Position numbers and translations under genes: made by a program
The notes under the pieces: generated by a model
Database searches by the model: none
The model's input: only the letters and a program-made list of their open reading frames with translations
Told to the model about the DNA's origin: nothing
Shown here: one piece after another, positions 31,228-42,049 of the stretch
Position numbering within the stretch: position 1 is the first letter of the stretch
Layout of the letters: each line of letters opens with the position of its first letter
Source: Melieria omissa
Taxonomy: Eukaryota > Arthropoda > Insecta > Diptera > Ulidiidae
Reading direction: 5' to 3'
Length of the DNA: 64,000 nucleotides
Assembly: GCA_963971225.1 (NCBI GenBank)
Contig: OZ020269.1
Span: 91,780,783-91,844,782 of the forward strand

Positions 31228-34100
31228 GGACTTGTAAGCAAGATCAGCTGTTCTTACAAATACTAAGTATTTACAACGAGCTCGCTCACGATCTGATGTA
31301 AAATTTGATAAATTTTTCTAAATTTACTACAAAAACCACAGATCGTGAATAAGGTTAATGTAAACTAATGAGATCTAAACAGACTTTTTCACCAGAGTGT
31401 AAGTGAAAACTTCTTGCCATATTCGTAAGGTTGCGCAGTGAGCACAAATCGCTGTCAGTAAGAAGTTAAGCGAAAAAGAAAACACACACTCACACACACA
31501 GTGAGAACGTACTCGTTCGCAGCGCGCGTACTCAGTGATCGATGCGCAACGCTTGCGGCTCAACATTTTCACCCACTCTTTTTTCAATTAACATTTAAAT
31601 CATGTTCGAATGTTATTTTGGTTAGACAGGCAACAACACAACGCAGCGCAGCACAACGACCACAAACAAGTCACCAAAAAATCGAAAAGAAAATTTCATC
31701 TACACCATCTGCAATGCTAAACAGTGAATAAAGTCAGAGAAGAGAATGATCCAAAACAGAATAAGAGAATACAGGGTGTTCAGATCTGCACTTCCGCAAT
31801 AAATATCGGAACGAAAATGACTAAATGCACAACAAAAATAACAAAAGTTTATCATTAACTGGAATTTTGTACACGTAAATAAAAGACAAAAAATATATGC
31901 AAAAAAAACAAAACTGCTCAAATCGTTATCACAAGCAAACTTAACTGCCATTTCGACGCGTAGCTGGGACGCCGACGCTATTGGGCCCAGTCAGGGCCGT
32001 GCGGTGGAGAGCGGTGGAGTAGCCGCTTATCGCTACTGACGCGTTCGCAGACTACTTGCAACTACGTGCGTTGTTACTACGTTGTCGCTCTGAGTCATTT
32101 GCGTTTATGGCGAATTTTCGACGTTCACTAACTGTTATTTGGATTACTGGAATAAATCAGATGAATCGCAGATGTTTAATTAGCGTTAAAAACACGCGGC
32201 TCTTATCGTTGTTGTCAGTGGACGTGTGGAGCGTTTAATTTACGGCGCAGCACACCAACACGACGATTCGTCCGAGAAGCGAGTTTGCGTAAAATCGCAA
32301 AAGCGAAACAAAGCGTACCGTCTGATTGGAAACAGTGCGAAAAATCACCTGCAGATATGAGAAATTTTAATTTATTCTGATGTGTCATCAACAACATCTT
32401 TGAAAACTTAAGATTTGTAACTCATTCAGTGCGCTCTTTCGCTTTAGCTTTGTCTCTCAATATTGCGGAGAGAGAGCACGCGCGTAAAATTAGAAACATA
32501 TCTAAATTATTCAAACGCAAGTTTTGATGCTTTGGAGAAACAAACCAACGATACAGCGATTTAATGACAAACAAATTATGGCTAAACTGGAAATCCATTA
32601 ATCACTTTTTGGACAACTTGCACATTCACGAAATGATGACCGTGAATTAGTGTTGGAGCGAGATCGGTGTGTGGGAAACTAAAAAATTATGTGTAAGTAA
32701 ATAAAACATGACACCAGACACGAACGTACACGAGATGCTGATTTCACTTGAAGTTATTTAAAGTCTAACAAGTCAAATGTTTTGAGAACAATTTCCGGAG
32801 AGTAATAGTCAAATGTGACTAAAGTAGAAGTCAAACATTTAAAAACATTTGCGAAAATTAGTCGTTGACGAAATTACCTTCCATATTGTTGTGTAATTAT
32901 TCAAATTTGTAGTTAAAATTAAAAATAATTGCTCATGTCCATAAGTAAAAAAGTTAAAAGCAGCGTTTAAGGAATATGTTAGCACTCGCAACTCAATGAC
33001 GTCCTAAGTCGACTCTTTTGAATACAGAAATGTTTCAAGAGTTAATTGAATCTTCTGTAAACAAAAGCTAATTTCAAAAGTTTTCTTTTTACGTTGATCG
33101 AATATCCAAACGAATCACAACATCTTATGACAAATAGTTCTCGTAAAAACATTAACTGCCAGTGAAATTACAGGAAACAATTATTTTTTACTCTGACTGC
33201 TCGCTGCTGTATATTTTCAAAAGACGCATCACTAAGGAAAAAAATAAATATTTATTCATGCAATAGATTGTTTTTTTTTCTCACTAAATAATGGCCTGAC
33301 ACCCTGTAAATATCAGCAAAACAAAGCACATGAAAAAGGGTATCACATCAAAGTTTCATATTCCAAGAATTGCTCAAGCAACACTGCTACGCTGCAAAGA
33401 CATTGTACCATTTGTTTGATTTTACCTCGCAACGTAAGCAATTGACAGTCATCAACGACAGAGCCACATGCCGCATAGGGGGAAACTAGCGCAATTTTGA
33501 CGTATTGAAACATTTGCATTTGGCAAACCGGTCAGATTCTACAACTGAACAATGGTCAATATGAGATTGTCACACTCTTCGTGCTTCACTATGGGCCTTA
33601 GAGACCACCGAGTTAGCTAGCTGCCCGTCTAACCTAACCTAACCGGTTGTAGTAACATGGCTTAATAGCTAAAGCGTTGAATGTACATAAATAAGAGTCT
33701 TAAATTCCATACCTGACTCATTCAACAACCCATTACAAAAATCTTCCTATCGTCAGCAGCCTTTTGAGCAGCCAACAACAAGCTTCTGGGAGTGAAAACA
33801 TTTTATGTGAAAAACTTTAAATTTACCACAGAAAATCGGCAGAAAACTGTAGATCTGGTATTCAAAAGGTTTTATAAGCGATCGGAATCGGCACACAAAT
33901 GTCACTTTGATCACATATGCCAAAAGATCAATTTGTGACGAGCATAAGTTAAAGAAAAGCTGTTGTTAAGTAAACTAAACTGTTGTTAAGTTAACTAAAT
34001 TATATTCATTGTTATTATTCATTTAGCCTTTACAAAAAATTTGCATTTGTAAGAAAGTTAAATTTAAAAATTAAATGAAAAACATACATGAAGGCAATTT
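31228..34100. other. Unassigned intergenic DNA
   Basis: No gene or clear element, except a short array of CTAAC pentamers (33629-33644). Confidence 0.4.
33629..33644. repeat. Short CCTAA (TTAGG-like) pentamer run
   Basis: CTAACCTAACCTAACC. It resembles the general insect telomere unit, but flies do not use TTAGG telomeres and three units are common in fly interspersed repeats. Confidence 0.5.
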
Positions 34101-34660
34101 ATAAAACAAATGTTTTTGGTTTTTTTTTATTTAAAAAAATATAAAAATAAAAATATACAAAGCAGAAAATAGAAAAAAGTTTTAAAAAAATTATAAAAAA
34201 ATAAAAAAAATAGAAATATATAAAAATAGAAATATAAAAAAAATAAAAATATAATAAAATATAAAAAATAAAAATATAAAAAAATATTTAAAAAATTTCA
34301 ATTTTTTTTATTATTTTATTTATTATTTTATATTTATTTTTTTATATTCATTTTTTATATTTTTTAACACTATATTTTTTTTATATTTTTATATTTTTTC
34401 ATATATTTTTATATTTTTTCATATATTTTTATATTTTTTTGTTTATTGATATTTTTTATATATTTTTTATATTTTATTATATTTGTATTTTTTTATATTT
34501 CTATTTTTTATATTTTTATTTTTTTATATTTTTATATTTTTATATTTTTTATATTTTTTTTATTTTATTATATTTTTTTTATTTTATTATATTTTTTTAT
34601 ATTTCTATTTTTTTAATTTTTATTTTTTTCTACTTAATACTTTTTATATTTTTTAACCAC
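34101..34660. repeat. A/T-only low-complexity tract with inverted halves
   Basis: The left half (to about 34300) is A-rich (AAAATATAAAAAT units) and the right half (34300-34660) is T-rich (TTTTTATATTTT units), so the tract can fold back on itself. Almost no G or C is present. The 78-residue open frame in it is a product of composition. Confidence 0.85.
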
Positions 34661-34970
34661 TTTCCGTTAGACTAATCTAATAAATACTCTTTGGGGAAAG
34701 CCCTATTGAGTATTTGACCAAAAAAGATTCCAAAAATTAGCGATAGCAATACTAAGAAATCGCTGACTAAAACTGCGTAGCGATAATATTTATAGAGAGT
34801 GAAATATTGTTGGCTATTAATGGAAACCACTATAAATGAGATAAACTGTTTACTTTGCTAAAACAACAAATGAATAAATTGCATTTAAATCACTAAACAA
34901 TGATGAATGAGCGATTGCAACCAAAGCTGAACAAACACAAAATTTCATTTGAATTCTATAAAAGAAAAAC

Positions 34971-35560
34971 TGGCACTTATGAAATAAAAAAGTTAGCCCA
35001 AAAACATTTTAAATTTTAATTTAACATTTAAATTTTAAAATTAAATTTAAAATTTCAAAAATATAAAAAAAATGAAAAAATTAAATTAATTAAAAATTAC
35101 TTATTTATTTGTTTATTTTTATATTTATTTATTTTTAGAGAAAAAAGCACTTTGAAATAAAAAAAGTTACCCCAGCCGAAATTGCTAAAAATACGTCAAA
35201 AACATAAAAAACTTGAAAGTTAAATAAATATAATTATTAATTAGTTATTTATTTGTTTATTTTTATATTTATTTATTTTTAAAGAAAAACTAGCACTTGA
35301 AATAAAAAAGTTAGCCGAAAAACAAAAATTATTAAAAACACGTCCAAAATATTAAAGAAAAACTTGAAACAAAAGTATTTAAAATAATTAATAATTAATT
35401 AAAAATATTATTATATTTATGTATTTATTATTATATTTATTTATTATATTTATTAATTTTTAAAGAAAAACTAGCACTATGAAATAAAAAAAACTAAACT
35501 AAACTAAAACTACGACAAAAATAGTAAAAAAAAAATTTGAAACAAAACTGTGGTTAAAAA
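34971..35560. repeat. Degenerate tandem repeat, about four units of 145-180 bp
   Basis: Each unit starts with A(A)AGAAAAACT[G/A]GCAC followed by GAAATAAAAAA and ends in TTTATTTATTTT-type sequence. Unit starts are near 34971, 35137, 35281 and 35462. Between them are varied A/T spacers. Confidence 0.7.
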
Positions 35561-35599
35561 ATAACTTCATTTTCATTTTCAAAATTAAAATACCGTAAA

Positions 35600-37929
35600 T
35601 TTTTTTTAAGAATGAATTTGTTCACTTATTACAGTTTCATCGAACCTCAAACAATGTTCAACTTAAAATCTTTGACTACAATATTCGAAGCTGAAACAGT
35701 GAAACACAAAAACCTATACTAACAAAAAACAATATTTATCTTATCGCTTTCACAATCGTTCAAAAATCACAATACCCAACAAGTTAGTTTATTGCTATTT
35801 TGTTAACAATGTCTTAAGGCATATATTTTCATTTTCACTTGCAAAATTGTGCGCTCAAATTAAACGTGACAGGCGACAAGGTACATACAACGCTGCCTGC
35901 AAGAATATATAGTTTATTTATAGAAATTAACTTTCGGTGGAAGCACCATTGCTTCACACACACTCACCACTTATGACTATGAATAAATATTTATTTTGGT
36001 ATATTTTGAATTTTAAATGCATATTAATTGCAAATTGGTGTCTGAACGGAACAAACATTTTAATAAACATTCATTGTCACAATGATTAGAGTCATTAAGT
36101 TTTTTTTGCAAAATTTCTTCCTTTCTTGCTCGCACCGCGGCGGCATATAAGTTCAATTGATTTAAACAAAACTTGTGCACATTATTCAAGAATATTAAAC
36201 AATCAAAATCATAATAAACAATTCGATGACCAACACTCGACACAACAACAAGAGCGGCAACAACTCAATCGGGCATTGTGCAAGTGCCCGCGGCCAGGCT
36301 CGTCCCGGCCGCCGCCGCTGCTATTCAGGCGTCTTTGATATTCAATCAATTTGGCTCTGTGTGTAAAAATAAACAAACGATTCTGCTTGCCGGCAAATAC
36401 TAACAATTTCTACATATATGTTGTTCTCTGTGTGTGCGTGTGTTTGTGTATAAGCATGAGCAATCGCGGAGTGAGGCGTATGTGTGTTAGCAGAAACACC
36501 TTCCTGCTTTGCACAATGCTTTAAAAACAGAAATTTTTAATTTTAGCACTTTTGTTGCCTTTTTTTCTACGCCGCATGGCTTTAAAATTAAACATTTCTA
36601 TGTTGTTGTTGTTGTAACACACAGAGAAACTGTGAATAAATTTGTGGCTATTTTTAGTGCGAGAAATTGTTGGTGAGTGGGGGCTGCCCGCCTACCGGCC
36701 TCTTAGCCAAGCGAACTGCCGAAGAAGAAGCAGCAGCAGCAGCTGTGGCAGAGGGCAGTGAGCCAATAAGTGAGCAAAAGTAGCGAGCGCGCGGAAAGAA
36801 CACACCAAATTGCCGCAAAGTGCAGCAGCAGCAGCCGGACAAGCAGTGAATGGACTATCGATTTGAATGAAGCGCCTGAAGAATGCGATGATGAGTCGGC
36901 GCTGGCGACAACGCCGCCACATGACTGGCTGCACTTAGGCGTGGAATTTTCGGCATGGACAGTTGTCGTCATCACGCGGCCAGCAATGCAATTTTACAAC
37001 AATGTGTGGAATCAGTTGCACTAATGTTGCTCATTGCTGACATAAAAGCAAAAAATTTATACCTACGTGCAAAATGAAAAATCAAATGCTGTCAAACTAA
37101 ATGCAAATAGTTGAAGTGTGGCGTTCTAGCATTAAAAATGCGTGTGGGTGTGTAAGCAACAACAACAATACAAAAAATAGAAAAACTGGCTATGCCATCA
37201 TCACAATAAATATGGAGAAGTTCCAGAACAACTTCGGCTGCTGCTGATTTCGCTGGTGCAGTTCATAAAGAAAACCAAACAATAAGATATATAAAAACGC
37301 AAAAGACGCAATAGCCACAAACACAACAAAAACTCCACCAGAAAAGCATTAAACAAAAATACGGTAAAATTAAATAAAATACAATCAAAATAAAATTGTT
37401 AATACAAATTGAAATAAATAGGCAACAGCACAAAAAGTCAAGTCGAACGTCAGTTGAATCATCGTCAGCAGCAGCAGCTAAACACAGGTTGTCTTAGCAG
37501 ACAGCCGGTTAGGCAGACAGCTGGGCACACGCAAAGAAAGCCAGCCACCAGCCTCAAGTTAACCGAATCAACCAGCCAGCCAGGCAGTCAGTCAGTCAAC
37601 CATCCAGTCAGCAGGCAGTTAATATGGTGAGACTTTTACCCACGCGGCGCGCTCCAAAATATACTAAACGTCGACGACGACGACGATGATGATCGCAACG
37701 ACGTCGCCGTAAACGAGGCAAGGGTCTTAATATGGTCAAACAAGTTCAGGTGAACCGCAGCCTAGCCGCGCCACACCGTGTCACAAGTCAGCAAGCCCCG
37801 ACACGCGGTGTCGTACAGTGGTTTTAAGTGACACAAACCCGAAACTTGAAACAAAATGATATGAAAATACAATATTTTTGTTTGTCTATATGGAAACGGT
37901 CATTCGAATCTTGATAAACTAATATTTCG
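35600..37929. other. Intergenic DNA with a CAG/CCAG-rich leader-like patch
   Basis: 37430-37625 is rich in CAGCAG, CAGTCAGTCAG and CCAGCCAG words and ends AATATG|GTGAGA, which could be a first exon with an ATG at its donor. There is no supporting protein sequence. A CAG/CTG-rich patch lies at 36725-36845. Confidence 0.3.
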
Positions 37930-38250
37930 TATATTTGAACAATTTTTAAAAATTATTAAAACAAACAGGTGACACCCTCTGATCCAAAATTGCTTTATCC
38001 CAAACAAAAATATAAGATCGAAGAAATCTGATCTAAAAATATTGGAGCCTAAGGAATGACAGATTGCTACACAATGTTGTAGACAAATTTCCATATATTT
38101 GGACTTTTTTTGAAAATGATTAAAACAGTTGACACTCTCTGAGCGAAATTGCATTATCTCAAACAAAAATATAAAATCTAAGAAATCTAATCTAAAAAAA
38201 TTGGAGCCTAAGGAATGACAGATTGCTACAATATGAAATCTAATATTTTA
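37930..38250. repeat. Tandem duplication, about 160-bp period
   Basis: Two units share TTGGAGCCTAAGGAATGACA, then GATTGCTAC (38043 and 38200 regions), CAAACAAAAATATAA and TTAAAACA..TGACACYCTCT in order. Confidence 0.85.
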
Positions 38251-38337
38251 TGGAATAAGTTCAAATCTTGTACGAGAAGACTTCTGAACAAAATAGTGTA
38301 GAGTCCTAAAGTAGACGAGCCACAATATCTACCTTAA

Positions 38338-38569
38338 CCCTTTCGGGACGGAGTTTAGTTTTGAAATCCAAAACACTCTCAGTGGAAATGTTCCAATGCT
38401 ATGAAAGTTGGACTCAGAAAATTATGTTGGATGCTCACAAACTCTGAAATCAACCTTTTATTCGGGGACACAGATTACGAATCAATATTTTGCGTGGGTC
38501 ATAAGATCTGAATAATTGTTTTGAGGGACATTAAAAAGATACTGGATTATTCCAGTAGCCTCGAAAGGG
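38338..38569. mobile_element. TTAA-flanked piggyBac-like MITE (232 bp)
   Basis: The left end CCCTTTCGGGACGG and the right end (complement) CCCTTTCGAGGCTACTGG are flanked by TTAA at 38334-38337 and 38570-38573. CCC termini with TTAA duplication are the piggyBac pattern. No coding capacity. Confidence 0.75.
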
Positions 38570-38626
38570 TTAAACAAGTTGCTATGGCTCTTAGTCTGGT
38601 CGTGGTCGTAAAACATTGTAAATTTC

Positions 38627-38896
38627 AAATAAAACTTGAATTCTGAAGTTTTACATAATCAATTCAGACCCTAGAAATGTGTTTTTTCTAACTTTGAATC
38701 GCTTTTTGGACAGTGTACAAATTACAACAACAAAAAGCATTAAGTGTTCCAGCATTTCCTATAAAATAACTTTAATTCTGAAGTTTTACATAATCAATTC
38801 AGACCCCAGAAAATTGTTCTTTTTCTAGCGTTGAATCGCTTTTTGTACAGTGTAGAAATTACAACAAAAATCATTAAATGTTCCAGCATTTCCTGT
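38627..38896. repeat. Tandem duplication, 135-bp period
   Basis: The two units share AATTCTGAAGTTTTACATAA, then TCAATTCAGACCC, a GAATCGCTTTTTG block and GTTCCAGCATTTCCT. Confidence 0.88.
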
Positions 38897-41448
38897 ATTC
38901 ATTTCCATCTTCCATAACGAATCAAATAATTCTTGCTTTTCCTAAATTTAACATTAATACAACTTAATTTTGACTTGAGATGTGCATGTTTTGGTATAGA
39001 AACGTCATGCGTTTTCTACCACCAGCGTCTTCACCAAACCACACAACACCACACCACACCATCACCGCACATCGCTGCAACTAAACTAAACCAGTCAACA
39101 TTTGTGAACTGCACGGCTGATGATCTCAATGAAGACGTTTTAATATAGTTTTAAGTGGTTTTCCTTTTTTGCCTTAAGCGTAATTTTTTTTTTGCCGCGG
39201 CTTATAAACAAACGCCAGCCAGACTCCTCGACTTCATCGATAATTTGTGAAATCGTTGAGCATTGAAGTTAACAGATTTACAGGTTTTTTCCATTTTCGC
39301 AAACAACAAAATGCATCGACCATTTTTCGCTATCAACCACTAATCGCTGTCTGCATCAACAGCAGCCGCAGTCGCTGTAACGAGTTGCACAGCTGTTGGC
39401 ACAGCAGCAGTTGCGCTTCAACGGCATCAGTAATGCTTCATAAATTTCTTTCCAGATGCCATTCCACTGATTAGGCGCGTCATTTGCTTGACGTACCCAA
39501 GCAGTGCGTCGCCTCACCCGGCCACCAATCGGCAACAGCAACATACGGCAAATGGTCGACGTCAACGGTCAGCAACAGCAACGTCCAAAAGAAAGAAAGA
39601 AAGAAAGCAAGTAGCCAAGCGCCTAATCTCCCCATTGATCCCGAACATTGTTTGGCGTTTGTGGTGCAAAAGTGTCATAGCCAAAGTCGAAATAAGCAAA
39701 ACAACTGGACAGTCGGAGACTTGACTTGACTTATGCCGCTGCTGCTGCTGCTGCAGACACCGCAGTGCCTTCTCATTTGATTTGATGCGCAAAAGACAAC
39801 GTGCTGCGCTGTGTGTTAAAATCAGCTGGTGGTGAATGCCGTTTTGTAGTTTCCACTCGGTTCTTTTTGCATTTGCATTGGTTGATTTTTCCATACAGGA
39901 AAACCTTTGTTTATGATGGCTACTAAAAAAAGTCAAAAGAAAATTGCGCCATAAAGGCTCATAAAGCAAATTGAGACATTGGTCGGTCGGCTGGGAGAAA
40001 AAGAGAAAAAACAGACATCAGACATGCATAGAAAGTGTCATTTATCGGTTAATTAAAGTGAACACTCTTTCAAATCGTTAACAGGCAATTGTGAGTTTTG
40101 TCATAAAATATGAGAGATGGTTATGACGTCCTCGCGGCGGTTTCAGAATGATGAGGCTGAAGACTGAGGCATGCTATGGAGTTAAGATGTGGTAGAGATT
40201 GTTGACTTAGAGGGATTGAAACTTTGGAGATTACTTGAAAGTGCAAGTAGAAATTGAAATTGGGAATCATGATAGGTTAGAATGGATAGAAGGTCTGATA
40301 TAGATAGATAGCAAGTCTGCTACTGAGAAATTGTAATGGGAAATTTTAGCTAATGGAAACAGTTTCGATTAATCGTTAGTTGTTTTAAAACTGCATTAGT
40401 ATATATATTTCCTATACTGCAGAGTATAGGAAATGGTACAGAATGTGAAACTTGGTGAATGAACTGAATTGTTCATTTAAATTTAGGTCTTAAATGGTTC
40501 AAAGATCCACAAAAAAAGGACTTCCAGAGGCTTATAAAACAATGACATTAGGAGACTAAATAAAAAACACTAAACAGTTCTAAAAGGTGCACCATACTAT
40601 TTAGAGAATTTTCCAAAGGAATGATAGCATAAGAAGCTCACTTTGAAGTGGAACAAGTTTAGCAAATAAAAATATTCAGACCCTTTGAAGGAAATCAGAT
40701 GCTAAGGAAAATCAAAACGTTAAAAAAATAAAGAAGATTAAAGGCTTCTGCTCAGATCGACAAAATGTTCAGATGCTTAAAAGTTCATACAATGAGTTTG
40801 AAAAATTAAGAATGTTACAAGGCTCAAAGTTATATAAAAAGAATCCGATATATTCAAATATTGCTTAGTAAACCAAAATGTGAAGTTGAACTGATTTTAA
40901 GAAATAAAGCTTGAACTTATATACAAAAACTCGAGTGCCTCGTAGGTTTGTAGAAGATGTTTGGCAATTCAAGGAATCAAAATGCTTACAAGTTTCAGTA
41001 GGGGAGAGACTTATAATTAAAATGAATAATTAAATAATTAAAAAGTAATACTTAAAATTTATTCAAATGAAAAAACTCTTACACTTAGAATAAATTTCCG
41101 AAAGAAAGATAAAACAAGTAGTTTGCTGAAAATAAGAGGTTTTGTCTTAAATAGTTGCCTAATTATTTAGTTATTTACCTATTTATTTTTAGTCATTTAA
41201 TACAGTAAACATTTTAAAGGCTTATTAAGTTGAACAAAATTCAAATGTACGTAAGAATTGAACAGCAAGAGCTATTAATACTTTGTGACAAAACAGTGCC
41301 CGAAAATTGTAATTTAAATTCCCCCGGGTAAATGATATTTAAAAAAAATTTATTTTAAGTTGGTAGGACTGTCCTTAATTACTATGCCAAATATGAGAGT
41401 GATCTGTCCACCATTTTGTTTACAGCAGCTGCTTAAGTCGGTACACCT
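38897..41448. other. Unassigned intergenic DNA
   Basis: A CTG run at 39735-39754 and an (AAAG) run at 39589-39607 are the only ordered features. Open frames at 39247-39969 show no family signature. Confidence 0.4.
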
Positions 41449-42040
41449 CAGTAGTACGTTGCGATTTTGTTGCGAATTTTCTTCAAAAAGAGTACAGTGA
41501 ACAGGTCTCTTTGGATCGCGCGAATTCTGATCCCACATTCATGGAGAGCATTATAACTGGCAATGAGATATGGGTCTATGAGTTTGACATGTAAACAACT
41601 CAACAATCATCGGAATGGAGGGAAAAAACGAGCCGAAACCGAAAAAATCACGCCAAAGCCGCTCAAAAATCAAGGTGATGCTCATTGTTTTTGTCGATAT
41701 TCGTGTTTTGGTGCATCATGAATTTGTTCCGGAGAGACAAACGGTCAATAAGAAGTTCTATTTGACCGTATTGAAGCATTTGCGTGAGAACATCAGTCGA
41801 AAACGACCGGAATACCATCGATCAACCACCGTATTCACCAGATTTGGCTCCATGTGATTTTTTTCTTGTTCCCCAAACTGAAATACACCGGGACACTTAA
41901 TAACATCACAGAGTACATCAAAGACAAAAGACAAAGACAGGATTGTTCTCCTACTTTGTCAAGGAACTTTAAACAACTTACATATATCTTTTCAAAAGCT
42001 AAGAAAATTCAAATTTGGTTGGGAAATGCCGAACGAAAAT
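41449..42040 (+). pseudogene. mariner transposase pseudogene, catalytic domain
   Basis: Reads RANSDPTFMESIITGNEIWV, then a stop after YEFDM, then TTQQSSEWR; a frameshift leads to KVMLIVFVDIRVLVHHEFVP, QTVNKKFYLTVLKHLREN and, after a deletion that removes the HDNAP block, QPPYSPDLAPCDFFLVPQ. The first catalytic Asp of the usual TGDE is Asn here (TGNE) and the second Asp is deleted, so the copy is dead. The N-terminal DNA-binding half is missing. Terminal inverted repeats could not be placed. Confidence 0.8.
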
Positions 42041-42049
42041 AAGAATAAC

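Noticed and set aside
33629..33644. Telomere-like TTAGG repeat
   Set aside because: Only three units, and flies have no TTAGG telomeres; common in dispersed repeats.
34439..34675. 78-residue Phe/Tyr/Ile-rich open frame
   Set aside because: Encoded entirely by the TTTTTATATTT low-complexity tract.
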